64,000 nt of DNA from Bemisia tabaci (Eukaryota > Arthropoda > Insecta > Hemiptera > Aleyrodidae), in assembly GCF_918797505.1 (NCBI RefSeq), contig NC_092797.1:48706157-48770156 (forward strand), in the 5' to 3' direction. Positions 52,757 through 63,406 of this stretch are shown here, one piece after another. Numbering within the stretch: position 1 is the first letter of the stretch; the number at the start of each line of letters is the position of its first letter. Below the pieces are notes generated by a model, which was given only the letters and a program-made list of their open reading frames with translations, ran no database searches and was not told where the DNA came from. The position numbers and the translations under genes are program-made.

Positions 52757-52885
52757 AATTTAGAAAGATGATTTGGACGTACAAATATTTAGGCTTGAAG
52801 GAACTAGAGGCATGAGAGAAAGATGGTGCGGGGTTGTAAAGCTGGTAAAGAAACAATGTAAAAGTGGGCGTGATTCATATTGGCA
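52757..52885 (+). repeat. Repeat X, copy 2
   Basis: tggacgtacaaatatttagg, gaactagaggcatgagaga, aagatggtgcgg and gtaaagaaacaatgtaaaag match 35813-35915. The start shares ggacgta with family B. Confidence 0.55.
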
Positions 52886-53135
52886 AAATGGAAAAGTTGG
52901 AATTTGCGTTAAATCAAAAGAATCTAAGTGCCAAAATGTGCTAACTAATGAGCCGTGGCCATGTGAAAAGAGCGTTGTGAACAAGGCTCATGAGTTAAAG
53001 AGCCCCGTCGCGTCGTCGACGTCAACGTCCGTCGCTGGTGCTTTATTATTCTCATAAGGCGTTTTTCCTTAGCACGGCAGTAATAAAGATAGGTGCATTT
53101 GTGGATAAGTCAGATACGATATTTCTGCAAAATAT

Positions 53136-53283
53136 AATTGGACCACATTTTGCAATAAGGAACCACTATTTCTGGCTCATTTTAGAAACATATGTAAATA
53201 TACCATTGGTTTTTCAGTGCGGAAAGGTGTTTTTATGGAAGAGCCAGGGATAGTGGTTCCTTATTGCAAAATGTAATCCAATT
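53136..53283. mobile_element. Family C MITE
   Basis: Starts aattggaccacattttgcaa and ends ttgcaaaatgtaatccaatt. Arms of about 50 bp include ggaaccactatttctggctc. The best-preserved copy for defining the family ends. Confidence 0.85.
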
Positions 53284-53437
53284 GTATACATACAATTTTT
53301 GCGCTTCGGGTTGAGCAAATTCAGTTCATCCAGAAAACCAGAGTTTCCGGTTGAATTATTGTAAGAACAATTTTTGATTAAGGTGACAAAAGTTTTTGAT
53401 GTCAACGTTAAGATTCGTATTTTTTATCGAGAACTTC

Positions 53438-53583
53438 AATTGGACTACATTTTGCAATTTGGAACGATACATTCTAGCCCGGTTTAGAAACAACGTATGT
53501 GCCATTAGTTTCCCCATGCACATAAAAGGGTTTTCCAGAAGAGCCAGAATTTATAGTTCCAACTTGCAAAATGCAGTCCAATT
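53438..53583. mobile_element. Family C MITE, second copy 154 bp away
   Basis: Starts aattggactacattttgcaa and ends acttgcaaaatgcagtccaa tt. Both C copies here are in the same orientation; they differ at many positions, so independent insertions are likelier than local duplication. Confidence 0.85.
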
Positions 53584-54983
53584 ATCTGAACTGAGATTTA
53601 GTTCCCTCGACCAAAACTTTAGTTCAAAGAAGGGCTCATCCTCAAATCCGTTCCTAATTTCTGCTCGATCTTATCTTCGTTTGAGCCCAGTGTTTCAGTG
53701 GCCGTTCCGCACTTGTGACCCCATGCTCTCAAAAGCGGGAGAAGTGGGCAGGGACTTTACTGCTCGCTGCGATGCAACCGCTGAAATACGTGTGTATTGT
53801 TTCGTGCGTACCTAATTTTGGGCCATATAATTGTCAAGCCAACTTTACAGCCAGGCCCAAACAATTGTTCCGACGCTGCGCTCGCTTGCACTTCCAGTTT
53901 TTAGACTTGTTCCGTTTTCCGCTTCCGTTACACTTATTTTACACCGTTGCCGATTCATGCTCCTCTTCTCTGGAAGTGGACCGATTGATCAAGATTTATC
54001 GTTTTGCTAGAGAACGAACCAAAGCCCAAAGCTATAAACGCAACCCCCCCCCCCCCCCTCTTTACCCGATTTTCCGGGTGATCCATTAACATTTCATTTT
54101 AGAATCTCCTGATATTTTCCTGATTTTTTACACGAATAAAGTGACAATCGCTTGATTTCACGAACCAACATATTTGATCAATTGAATCAAATGTTTTCCT
54201 TTGTGCATGTGCTAAACTGCGTGTAGTTGGAAAACGCTCGACACACTCAGAATTTCCTGATCCCAGACCAATGTTCCTAATATTTTCCTGATGACATCGA
54301 ATTTCCTGATATTTTCCAGTTTATGTTGACGGTGAAGACCCTGGGTACTGACTCCTATCTTCGTAAAACACTACAGTGTAAAATTTTAAGATAAGAATCT
54401 GGATTCTTCAATTTAAAATGCACATAACTGCCACCGTTTTCAGTTCGTCTAAAGTATAAGCGTACCATCTGTCAGAACCGCAATCTCAAAATCCCCCCAT
54501 CCCCCGGCCGGCCCTAGTGTTTTCACCATTCATAGCCTGGCGAAACTATCTTATCTCGGGTGCAATAAACAAAATTGTATCAGGAAACGGAGAGTACACT
54601 GCGTCGAGGCGCGCCGAGCCGAAGAGACAATTAAAATTTTAATTAGACGTTTATGATTCGAGCGCGGGGCCTAGAAAGTCCACCAATAAACCCGCACGCG
54701 AACTGAAAACCGAACGCGCGCCGTTTGCTCGTCTGCGGCCGGATTTTCATCTTTTCCCCGGTTTTAATTATTTCGATTTTCGGTTTCGGACGATGAGAGT
54801 GAAAGTGACGGAGGCTGCGTAACGCTGAGCCCATCTCCAACTTCGTTTATTAGTTTTAATGGGGGTGGGGGGTGGGGGTTCTTGCAACCATGATCCCGAG
54901 TGAAAGGTGATGGACGGACGGTGGAGTGGAAGTCGCATTCCGGAAAACAATTATCCGGGCTGCTATTTGCATGGTATGGCTTA
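53584..54983. other. Mostly plain sequence; decayed repeat and GC-rich island
   Basis: 54100-54330 repeats tttcctgatattttcc phrases like those at 13250. A C-run of about 14 lies at 54045-54058. 54590-54800 is a GC/AT mixed island (ggcgcgccgagccgaagag, ttaaaattttaattagacg) of the conserved-noncoding type. Frames at 53396-54089 have no recognised motif. Confidence 0.35.
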
Positions 54984-55147
54984 CAGTGGCGTGGCGTGTT
55001 TTACGATATGTCGATTGATCTGTCATTCAAACCAATGGAAAAGGATCGTGGAACCTGGTGTTCGCAACGAACAACTTAAAATCGATTTTTTACCATTGAT
55101 TCAAATGGGGAAATAATCGATAATCGATCATTCATACCTCGCCACTG
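54984..55147 (+). mobile_element. Family P, hAT-type MITE
   Basis: Starts CAGTGGCGTGGCGTG and ends cctcgccactg. The interior includes aaccaatggaaaaggatcg and aataatcgataatcgatcat. An A MITE begins 12 bp beyond its right end. Confidence 0.8.
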
Positions 55148-55159
55148 GGCTTGGAGATG

Positions 55160-55382
55160 CACTAGAAAAAAACACATTGGATCTAGAGTCCAGACTCTTG
55201 AAAACATTGACAAGAAAAAAAACTCTTCATTCAATCAGATTTTTGCTTAGATCAAAAGGAAATCCGCTCAAATTAAGAGGCTTGGTTCTTGATTCAAGCA
55301 CAAATCCGATTGAATCAAGAGTATTTTTGCTTGTCGATGTTAAGAGTCTGGACTCTAGATCCGATGTGTTTTTTTTCCAGTG
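55160..55382. mobile_element. Family A MITE
   Basis: From cactagaaaaaaacacattg to gttttttttccagtg. Flanks tg and tt do not match exactly. A typical family A palindrome. Confidence 0.9.
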
Positions 55383-55569
55383 TTCCGTTGTTACGATCGA
55401 ATTTAGATTGCCATCTCAAGAGTTTTTATTATACCAAGAGGAAATCTAGCGGAAAAGATGATACAAAAACCCCAATTACCTATACACCGAAAATAATAAG
55501 CAACCTGCCGATGTGATAGAATTACCTCTCCAGATATTTGGTAAAAGGATATTCTTTTTAAGAGTTTTT

Positions 55570-55845
55570 AGGAGCGTGACGTTTCGTCACCCCTCTGACG
55601 TCAGGGCGTATTTCAATATCCATGTGATCCCTGCTTTGTATATAAATCCACGCTCCTCTGGGGCTCATGCGGAAATCGGCATTCGCCTTTGGCCCAGAGG
55701 AGCGCCGATTTACAGTGATACCACTATTCGAACACGTGGGAGCTCGTGTTGCCTACACTAAAGGTTGAAGGCGAACTGACGTGGCGTTGGAGTCACCTTT
55801 TCCCGTTCGGTCGAAAGTTATTTATTGTGCGTGCTCCAGGTAAGC
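55570..55845 (+). promoter_or_regulatory. Candidate promoter and first exon: CRE sites, TATA box, splice donor
   Basis: GTGACGTTTCGTCAC (55576-55590) and TGACGTCA (55596-55603) are CREB/ATF-type sites. TATATAAA follows at 55639-55646. About 195 bp further, gtgctccag|gtaagc (55839/55840) is a good 5' splice site. A start near 55670 would give an untranslated first exon of about 170 nt. A 12-bp stem (cgctcctctggg, 55651; cccagaggagcg, 55693) sits at the predicted start. Spacing is right for an animal promoter, but each motif alone is common. Confidence 0.4.
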
Positions 55846-56576
55846 GTACCATTTCACGATGATTAATATAGAGGATTACCGATGTTTAATTTTCATTTTA
55901 TTTCACAAAATTTTCTGGCTGTAAGGATCATGCCGTGGCGCACATTCATACACGCTAGTCAACTTCAAACTTGAAAAGGAGATTTTTGACGTTTGGGTTC
56001 ACGGACGCCACACTTGAAGCATCTCTGCACACTTTTACACCTTGGAAAAATAGTCGAAAATCGTATTCTCCTCATTAGAATGGCAGAGGACGATATAAGA
56101 ATAAATGCCAAACGGCATCTATTCATTTGAAAACAGCTCCAGGATGGATGGCAAGCATTCCACGGCCGTATGCATCTCTCGGTTGTTTGACGTCACGAGC
56201 ATTAGTCTTCGCTCATGAAGGGGTCAAAGCCGACTGCCACACATGTTTCCTCTCTGCATGACTCAATTCCACACGCCTCGCGCCGCGCCGGGTAACGGCC
56301 ATTTGCAGCCACTAGTACGCTGATGTCAGATTCCCATACGTATGAACGTGGCCCCGGTTAGAGCTGCGGTCCCTAACTTTTTTGGAAATCATCTTTTTTA
56401 TGGGTTTTCTGTACGGTTAGAGATTCCAAACTTATGGCAGCAACCCCCTTCCCCATAATTTCAGCGGGGTAGGCATCACTCTACCGGCTACAGTATACAC
56501 CCTGTCTTCCTACGCATCGTACTTACAGGTGATGGAGAATTCGCACATAAATTTTTTACTGCTTCTTCTCGGAGTG
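55846..56576. other. Stretch without a recognisable gene
   Basis: No exon, element or RNA gene recognised. If the promoter at 55570 is real, this is its first intron. Confidence 0.35.
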
Positions 56577-56805
56577 CAGTGGAAAAAAAACACATTGGAT
56601 CTAGAGTCCAGACTCTTAAAAACATCGACAAGAAAAAATATTCTTGATCCAATCGGATTTCTGCTTAAATCAAGAACCAAGCCTCTTAATTTGAGCGGAT
56701 TTCCTTTTGATCTAAGCAAAAATCTGATTGAATCAAGAGTATTTTTTCTTGTCAATGTTTTCAAGAGTCTGGACTCTAGATCCAATGTGTTTTTTTTTTC
56801 CAGTG
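56577..56805. mobile_element. Family A MITE
   Basis: From cagtggaaaaaaaacacatt to gttttttttttccagtg, with TG on both sides. Confidence 0.92.
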
Positions 56806-57200
56806 TGTTTACAAGGCTGATTTCGCGATTGTTTTTAAAAAAAATTTTTTGATACAAAAAAAGAGTATAAAAATAGACTTAAAAAAGAGAAAATACATCG
56901 ACTAGGGACGTCAACTGGAGATATTTTCTTTGAACACATGTATTTCAGCAAATTAGATAATTTCTCATATCATTTCCGATAAATGTTCGTATAATGAACC
57001 AGAGGTATCCTCGTGCTCAGTTCACTCGGTGGTTTCCACTGAACCACGAAATACATCTTTCAGACACCTGTAAATTCGCCATTCAGATCAAATAAGATAG
57101 CCAGGGCCAAAATGTATGTTTTGAGTTATGAATGACTGCATTTAGTGAAATACTTTGAATTAGATTCTCTCATTTTATGCTGGGAAGTAAATATTGTTAT

Positions 57201-57620
57201 CACGGAGAAAAACGCTTTAGTTCAAACAGAGCATCGAAATTTTTGGATTGTGTAACAGAAGTTTTCGATCGTGGGTACCAAACTTTCGTTCAGGGAACCA
57301 AAGTTTCTGTTATGAGGTACTTCGTCGGTGACTTCGGTTGTTGGAACTATAATTCAGTCTCTACAACCGAGAACTTCGGCCACACAGACAGAAAACGTTG
57401 ATATTCAACAGTGGCGAGGCATGCATGATCGATTATCGATACTTCTTCATTTGAAGAAAGAATCGAATTTTAAGGTGTTCGTTGAGAACACCCTGTTTAT
57501 CGACCCTTCTCGATAGGTTTCAATGGCAGATCAATCGATGCATCGCAAGGTGCGTCACGCCACTGATATTCAATATGAACTGAAATTCGGTCCAAGTGAC
57601 CGAAACTTTTTTGGTTATGA
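57201..57620. repeat. CACGGAG-started, cgaaactt-rich element interrupted by a hAT MITE
   Basis: Starts cacggagaaaaacgctttag and contains accaaactttcgttcaggg, gtgacttcggttgttgg and, beyond the P insertion, aattcggtccaagtgaccg. The word content matches 12594-12777 and 35916-36145. The right end is uncertain. Confidence 0.45.
57409..57565 (-). mobile_element. Family P, hAT-type MITE with perfect 8-bp target duplication
   Basis: Inverted relative to the other P copies: starts cagtggcgaggcatgcatga and ends gtgcgtcacgccactg. Flanked on both sides by ATATTCAA (57401-57408 and 57566-57573). A perfect 8-bp duplication with CAGTGGCG ends identifies the hAT superfamily. Confidence 0.92.
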
Positions 57621-58749
57621 TACCACGATACGGGGCGCTTAAAAATGTGGAAATAGTACGATTTCAGTGTGAAATTGGCAGCTTTGCAGTTGATGACGAG
57701 CTCGACCTCCTTGATGCATTATGGGTAATGCGGTATGGACAGCTATGAATGAACTACTTAAGGATGGCGAGCTACTCACAATCAGACTACCCAGAACTGA
57801 ATTAGACGTAATCTTCTCAGCGACTTCCGTCACGATCGCCGATTCTTTCTCTCTTCTCCTCTGTCTCTATCTTTCCTCAGCTCGTTAATCACGGAAAAGG
57901 TGACGGAAAAAGAATCGACTGTTGTGCCACATCTGCCTCAATTTAGTTTATTAGAATTAAAAAGTGCATACTGCAAGAAGATGCATCGCGACATGGTGTG
58001 AAGAAAGTGCTTAGTTTTCCCGAGTTTTTTGGTTTAGCCGAGAAAGTGCTTAGTTTTCGTGTTAAAGGTGAAACGTAATGATTTACGAAATAGTAGAGAT
58101 GTACAATTACGAGAGACTCGATACAAATATGACCGAGGGAAAACATATCGGACCAAAATATTACAAAAGAGGTAAAATGGTGCTGTTACTTGGAAGGGTC
58201 CGTGTTCCCTGACACTTTCGCAAAAAACGAAGTTCAAAAATACATACACATACATGCATACTCCTTGGTGCTCTACGACACCTAACCAACACCTAAAAAA
58301 TATCGAACTAAATCGGCGCTGTGACGGTTTGAAGTTTCCAGCTTTCAGATGAAGAAAAAACATGGTTTTGAAAAAAAAATCGATTTGTTATAATCCGTTT
58401 TTTGGACTGATACGACACAGTCTAATCCTCGCAAAAACTGAATTTTTAGAGTCAATTTTGTAACCCTGGGAAGTGGATACGTTCTTGTATATGAGAGACA
58501 TCGTGCTACCTCAAAAATGAAAAAGACAACTCGTTTATATTTTAAAATAATCCTTGGGATTTTCTGTCAAAAATTCAAATTTCTATTTTTCGACTCAAGT
58601 TAAGTCGCTCCCGGTAAAAATTGTTTCCGTTCTTTAAAGTCCCTTTCTCCTCTAAAGTCAGAAATAGTGTCTTAAGTAACTTTATATGAGAATTAGGAGC
58701 TAACTATCACTGCGAGCGCATTAAGATTGACAATAATTCTGTCCCTTTC
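57621..58749. other. Stretch without a recognisable gene
   Basis: A 24-bp phrase, gaaagtgcttagttttc, is repeated at 58005 and 58044. Otherwise no feature recognised. Confidence 0.35.
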
Positions 58750-59045
58750 ATAGATCCAGCCACTTCGATCGGAGGAGGCGGGGGGTGTCTGTCTGGGGGT
58801 CGGGGGGGGGGGGGGAGGGGGCTTCTCCGAGAATTTTCGAAGTTTTCGTGCACCTAACATCCACTTGAATTCAAACTCTTAATTAATAATTATCAAATAT
58901 AAGCGTATTCTACCATCTTCTTCCCTTCATTCTTTCCTTCTATCTTTCTTTCTTCCTGTTTTCTTCCTCCTTATTTCGGTCAAACGGGGAGAACGGGTAC
59001 GGCGTACGCCCCCTCCGCCCCCCCCCCCCCTGGATCCGCCTAGGG
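58750..59045. repeat. G-run and C-run pair, possible decayed hAT element
   Basis: A G-rich block (58780-58821, with about 14 consecutive G) and a C-rich block (59010-59030, about 14 C) are roughly inverted. The right side read backwards gives ctaggcggatccagggggg, resembling the CAGTGGCGGATCCAGG start of many hAT elements; the left has agatccagccact. Homopolymers make the boundaries unreliable. Confidence 0.35.
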
Positions 59046-60679
59046 TCTCTCTTCTAATTTAAACACTCTGACAACACCGCGAAGGGGCATTAAGAAAGAC
59101 TTAACTGTGAGAAATATTACTCCGCGAAGTGGAAGCTCGCAGCAGCTTGACACGAATCAAGTTCAAGGTTTTTCGCCGACTGCCCGGGCCCCGGGGGTCA
59201 ACAAACCCCCCGCCAAAGTGCCCCCTCGAGGGGCCGGGCTCTCTTAACAAACACTCGGCGGGGGGAGCTGCGCTGAAAAGAAAGGACAGCGTAATAATGG
59301 CGCAAATTAAAGCACTTAGTTGATCAGCAACTTAGTGGCCGCGATGCTCCCGACATTATCTGTCTTGGCAACGGTTGCGCTGTTGCTCGGGAGAGACAGG
59401 AGTTTTAAATTGTGAGGGTACGAGTTTAGAACATGCGTAGGAACATGCGTTTAGATTTACAATGTTGCAACTTTCACATGCATCTCTCTGTTCGACCCCC
59501 ATTCATTTTCGAGATTTCCTGGAGGGCACACATCAGCATTTTGGGCGCGGGGTCTAGAGGGGGGCTGAAAAAGAGGGGAGGAGGGTTTATTCTAATCTGA
59601 AGTTGTACTGAAAACCCTTACATTTTTCAAATTTAAGTTATAGGGATAAAAAATACAAATAGTGAACTTTTAGAAACAGACAATGGGAATTGAAATTTTT
59701 GAACACCCATCCCAATTCTGGTCTTGGGAAAATACCACGAGAGGGGCAAACTAGCTAATAATACAAATTTCAGCCAAAAGAGAGCTTGTCGGAGCCAATC
59801 ACTGCTGCACCACAAAAAATATTTCGGTCAAATCGGATCGAAGCTTTACTACGTAACCTAGTCAGGGTTTGTTTTTTCATGTTCATGGTCCGATAAGGGA
59901 CGGAATAAGCAGGAATCAAGATGAAAACAGGGCTTGAGAGGACACAAGGGCACGCAGCATTGATGATTGCAGTGTTTCAAAACTAATGTCCTATTTTAAT
60001 TTGTTAGGGGGAAACCAATTAACGTCCCCACTCAAAAATTCCTGCAATTTTTCATGCCGATACGAAAATTAATTAGGTATTTCCACAGAATTTTAAGCGA
60101 ATATGTTATTTGGTTTCCTTCCAAAACTTTAAAATGGGCGATGAAATTTTGAAACACCGAAACGAGTTTACCTCTGTAATAGAAAAAGCTCAGAAAAAGC
60201 TCACATTTTAACCCTGAATGGACACATCTATCTTTTTAGCTTTCTAATAAGAAAAATAACTTATCAATTTTTGGGAACCATGAAGTAATCCCAAACAATC
60301 ATCGATAATGCGATCAGCTGGTCATTCCTCCTACTCCTTTCTCTCAATCAGAGCATAAATCAGGATAAGGTCCATTATGATGACGTGATAACGAGGCAAA
60401 GCCAATCAAAATCGCATGTCAGTCGGCAGTCGAGCCCGATTCACGCTCCGTGGCTCCGGAGCGCACCAGCGCAATTCGGCGATTTATTTTGCTTTCTCCG
60501 GTTGCGGCTAGGTGGCGCTGCGAACCGCGGCGTAATTACCGTCGCGATAATTAAGTCATTCTCAGCGCACGCCCTGAGACGCAGTGTGACCGACGTAATG
60601 AGAGGACACGACACGCACAGAGTTCAAAGATGAGAAGATGATAGAGGAGCTCGGAGAAAGAGGCTGGAAAGTGACAAAA
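59046..60679. promoter_or_regulatory. Two GC-rich islands in plain sequence
   Basis: 59120-59400 (ctgcccgggccccgggggtc, gcaacggttgcgctgttgct) and 60380-60610 (ggagcgcaccagcgcaattc, taggtggcgctgcg) contrast with AT-rich flanks. Both mix GC-rich and homeodomain-like AT words. Candidate cis-regulatory elements by composition only. Confidence 0.22.
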
Positions 60680-60809
60680 ATTGACTCTACGCACTTCCTG
60701 GTGTAATTTGGTGAGTTTTTCGTTCCATGAGTGCCATTCTTCATGCAAAAAGGTGATGTGATGGAAAAACCGAAAAGAGAAGTTCTTTACTGCGAAAGGT
60801 AGTCCAATT
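60680..60809. mobile_element. Diverged family C element
   Basis: The right end tttactgcgaaaggtagtcc aatt is recognisable; the left end aattgactctacgcacttcc is degraded. The interior gagtgccattcttcatgc matches the gtgccattagttt of other C copies. Confidence 0.5.
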
Positions 60810-61140
60810 GATAGCAGAGGTATCGGTATTTACTTTTGAGATAGCCTGTATAATGCTTCTGTCGCTTCACACAGGTAAGATACTTGTGGGTTTTCTTATG
60901 AAACACACAAGTACAATTTTTGTGAGGTGACGTCCCTGAAAGGAATGCTATGAGAAGAACTCGATATTTTATGCAAGGAATACAATTTAAGGAGCCCAGA
61001 GATATGATCAAAAATCATGGTTTAAAATTCCGATTGCACTAATAGAGCTTTGAATGTAAATATAGATGCATAAATTAATTTTCAGATTTACTCACAGATA
61101 TCTATCCTGAAGACGCACGCAGGATAATTGAATGAAAACG
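60810..61140. other. Stretch without a recognisable gene
   Basis: Plain AT-rich sequence, no element or exon recognised. Confidence 0.4.
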
Positions 61141-61180
61141 TGTTTTTGCCACATACCTGAAACAAAATAAAGATAAAGAA
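61141..61180 (-). promoter_or_regulatory. Candidate recursive splice site (ratchet point)
   Basis: The minus strand reads ttattttgtttcag|gtatgtgg, a strong polypyrimidine tract and 3' splice site abutting a 5' splice site with no exon between. Same strand as the junction at 43335 and the exon at 18983-19174, 18 kb upstream of the former in transcription order. Confidence 0.35.
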
Positions 61181-61849
61181 TAATGATTAAATTCTTCGGG
61201 AATTTAAAGAGACGCCTAGAGTGCAATCTTCGAAAAAAAAGCAAAACAAGTGTAAATGATTTGCATACATCATAAATAAGGAACGTGGTAAAGCTACAAG
61301 GACAAATACCCTCACGACTCAAGTACATCACGTTTAAAAGCCATAAAGACATAAAAGTTAGGAAACAACTTTATTGTGACCGTTAAACGTTGCCAAACTG
61401 GTTTTAGGTACCGCGAAATGAATAGTCCTCATCGGGCCATGATCTTGGTCGTCCAGAGGAAACCTTTAATATAGCATCATAAAAAGGTCTTTTTCTGCTG
61501 TAAGCTTTAGTCATTTTTCGATAAAATTCAGATCCTTGTAAATGATTTACAAAAATATGCCTGAAAAATAAAAAAAGTAAAAAAGAAAATACTTTGCGGG
61601 TTTTGCAAACTTTAAGGTATCTCTCGCATTATTATCATTAAAACCCCTCGACAGGATCCTTCTCCAAAGTATTGATAAATTTCACTCGAGCAGGTTTGCA
61701 TAAAATGTCATTTTTTTATGATGCTATGTAAAAGGCTTCCTTAAATCTTCCTTAACCACAATGTAAACCATACGAGGTCTCTTCGTGGAGAGGAGCTGCG
61801 TAAGAAATAAAATTACGAATACAAACCTAAAAATTTATCGATACGTTCG
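61181..61849. other. Stretch without a recognisable gene
   Basis: AT-rich, no element, exon or RNA gene recognised. Confidence 0.4.
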
Positions 61850-62175
61850 CATTGGCGTTGAGTGCTTTGCGATATAAATTGATCTGCCATTTAAACCTAT
61901 GGAAAAGATGAATAGTGGGTTGTTCGCGACGAACCCTTTCAAAATCGATTCCTAACCATAGCTTAAGGTGGGGCAATACGCGTGAAAAAATACAGTAGTC
62001 GACAAAACCAGCGGCTAGTTAAAAATGCGCCAGCTACTGTGCGGTAGTTACGGTAACTACCGCGTTGGAGGTCACAACTAACCCGGTAGTTACACCAACA
62101 ACCATAGCCGCTGGTTGTGTCGACTACCCTATTTTTTCCGTGTATCGTTAATCTATCATACATGCCTCACCACTA
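61850..62175 (+). mobile_element. Family P, hAT-type element interrupted by a CACGG-ended MITE
   Basis: Starts cattggcgttgagtgctttg and ends catgcctcaccacta. The flanks TACGTTCG (61842-61849) and TATGTTCG (62176-62183) match 7/8. The interior has aacctatggaaaagatga and a broken cgttaatc segment resuming after the nested insertion at 62143. Confidence 0.85.
61979..62142. mobile_element. CACGG-type MITE nested in the hAT element
   Basis: Left cgcgtgaaaaaatacagtag, tcgacaaaaccagcggcta; right tagccgctggttgtgtcgac, taccctattttttccgtg. Arms of about 40 bp. TA on both sides. The middle has an extra ggtagttacggtaactacc palindrome. It inserted after the hAT element was in place. Confidence 0.8.
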
Positions 62176-62759
62176 TATGTTCGACGTGTTCTTCATAAAA
62201 ATTTTGATAAGGAAACAGATTGAGCGGGAGGAAGTGAAATTCAAATCCTGTGCCGTAGTTTATTTGCTTACATATTTAAAGTCATAAATTTTTCCCCGAT
62301 GCGTTTTATCAGCGATCTCTTGCTCCTCTGCGAGCCTAAGTCCAGGCCGGACGATTACTCAGAATCAGTAATTCCTACTCGACGCGTTGTACCTGCTCAT
62401 TGCCGATTACTTCCCTGATGAGCCCCGACATCCCAACAGTCAACAGGACGGACATGGACGCCCCTCGGGTTCATGGTTGGGTGGCGGCTAAGTGATTTGA
62501 ATTACACACTGCTGGCGTGTGAAGTAGGTGGTCTGCCGGGAGATCGCCGCGTACTTATCCGGGCTCGATTTAGATCCTTATCCCAGCGCCTTCATAGGAG
62601 GGCATTATACAGATGTTTACAGGGGCCGAGGGGGGACGGATGGGGGGGGGGGGGCGGGAGGGCTTTTCGAAGCTCCCGCGCGGAGGAGCACGCGAGACCC
62701 GAGTCGCCGCGGAAAATAAACGCGACCGCACGCGAACTAACAACACGCCGAACATCGAA
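62176..62759. other. Plain sequence with one G-rich tract
   Basis: 62630-62700 holds a broken G-run (about 12 consecutive G) in a GC-rich patch with frames open by composition. No exon recognised. Confidence 0.35.
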
Positions 62760-63406
62760 TCGTATTCGCGCGATTTGCGATGAGCCGTGGGCGACACGAT
62801 AAGTTTAAATAAAAATTGGATGAAGTCTGAATTCTTGGAAAAAATTGCTTTTTCGCCTGTTGTATATAATATTAAAATGTTTCGACGGTAGAAGTCCACA
62901 ACCACGTATCTCGGTCCGCGACGTTGCAGATTTTGTGTCGAAATTTATTTTATAAATGGAAAACTACTAATCGTATTCGAGCGATTTGCAATGAGCCGTA
63001 AGCGACACACTGGAAAAAAAAAACACATTGGATCTAGAGTCCAGACTCTTAAAAACATCGACAAGAAAAAGTACTCTTGATTCAATCAGAATCTAGCGTA
63101 AATCAAGAACCAAGCTTTTAAATTTAAGCGGATTTCGTTTTGATTCAAGCAAAAATCCGATTGAATCAAGAGTATTTTTTCTTGTCAATGTTTTCAAGAG
63201 TCTGGACTCTAGATCCAATGTGTTTTTTTTTTTTCCAGTGCACGACAGGTTTAAATAAAAAATGGATGGAGTCTACATTCTGAGAAAACATTACTTTTTC
63301 GCCTGCTGTATCATATTAAAACGTTTCGACGGTGTAAGTCCGCAACGGATCTCGGTCTGCAACGTTGCAGATTTCCTGTCATAATTTATTTTTTAGATGG
63401 AAAAAT
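62760..63406 (+). repeat. 211-bp tandem duplication, second unit split by a family A MITE
   Basis: Unit 1 (62760-62970) and unit 2 (62971-63406 less the insertion) share cgtattcg, gcgatttgc, atgagccgt, gcgacacga, tcgcctg(t/c)tgtat, cgtttcgacggt and gacgttgcagattt-like text. The A element sits after gcgaca in unit 2; unit 1 preserves the empty site. Confidence 0.8.
63008..63240. mobile_element. Family A MITE with a preserved empty site
   Basis: From cactggaaaaaaaaaacaca to ttttttttttttccagtg. CA on both sides; deleting the element and one CA restores gcgacacga as in the other tandem unit. This fixes the element's ends and the 2-bp duplication. Confidence 0.95.

Noticed and set aside
55177..55449. 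Recurring peptide of the type LESRLLKTLTRKNTLDSI in many frames on both strands
   Set aside because: It is the translation of the palindromic family A MITE. The same peptide appears at every copy and on both strands, with lysine or phenylalanine ends from the A/T runs.
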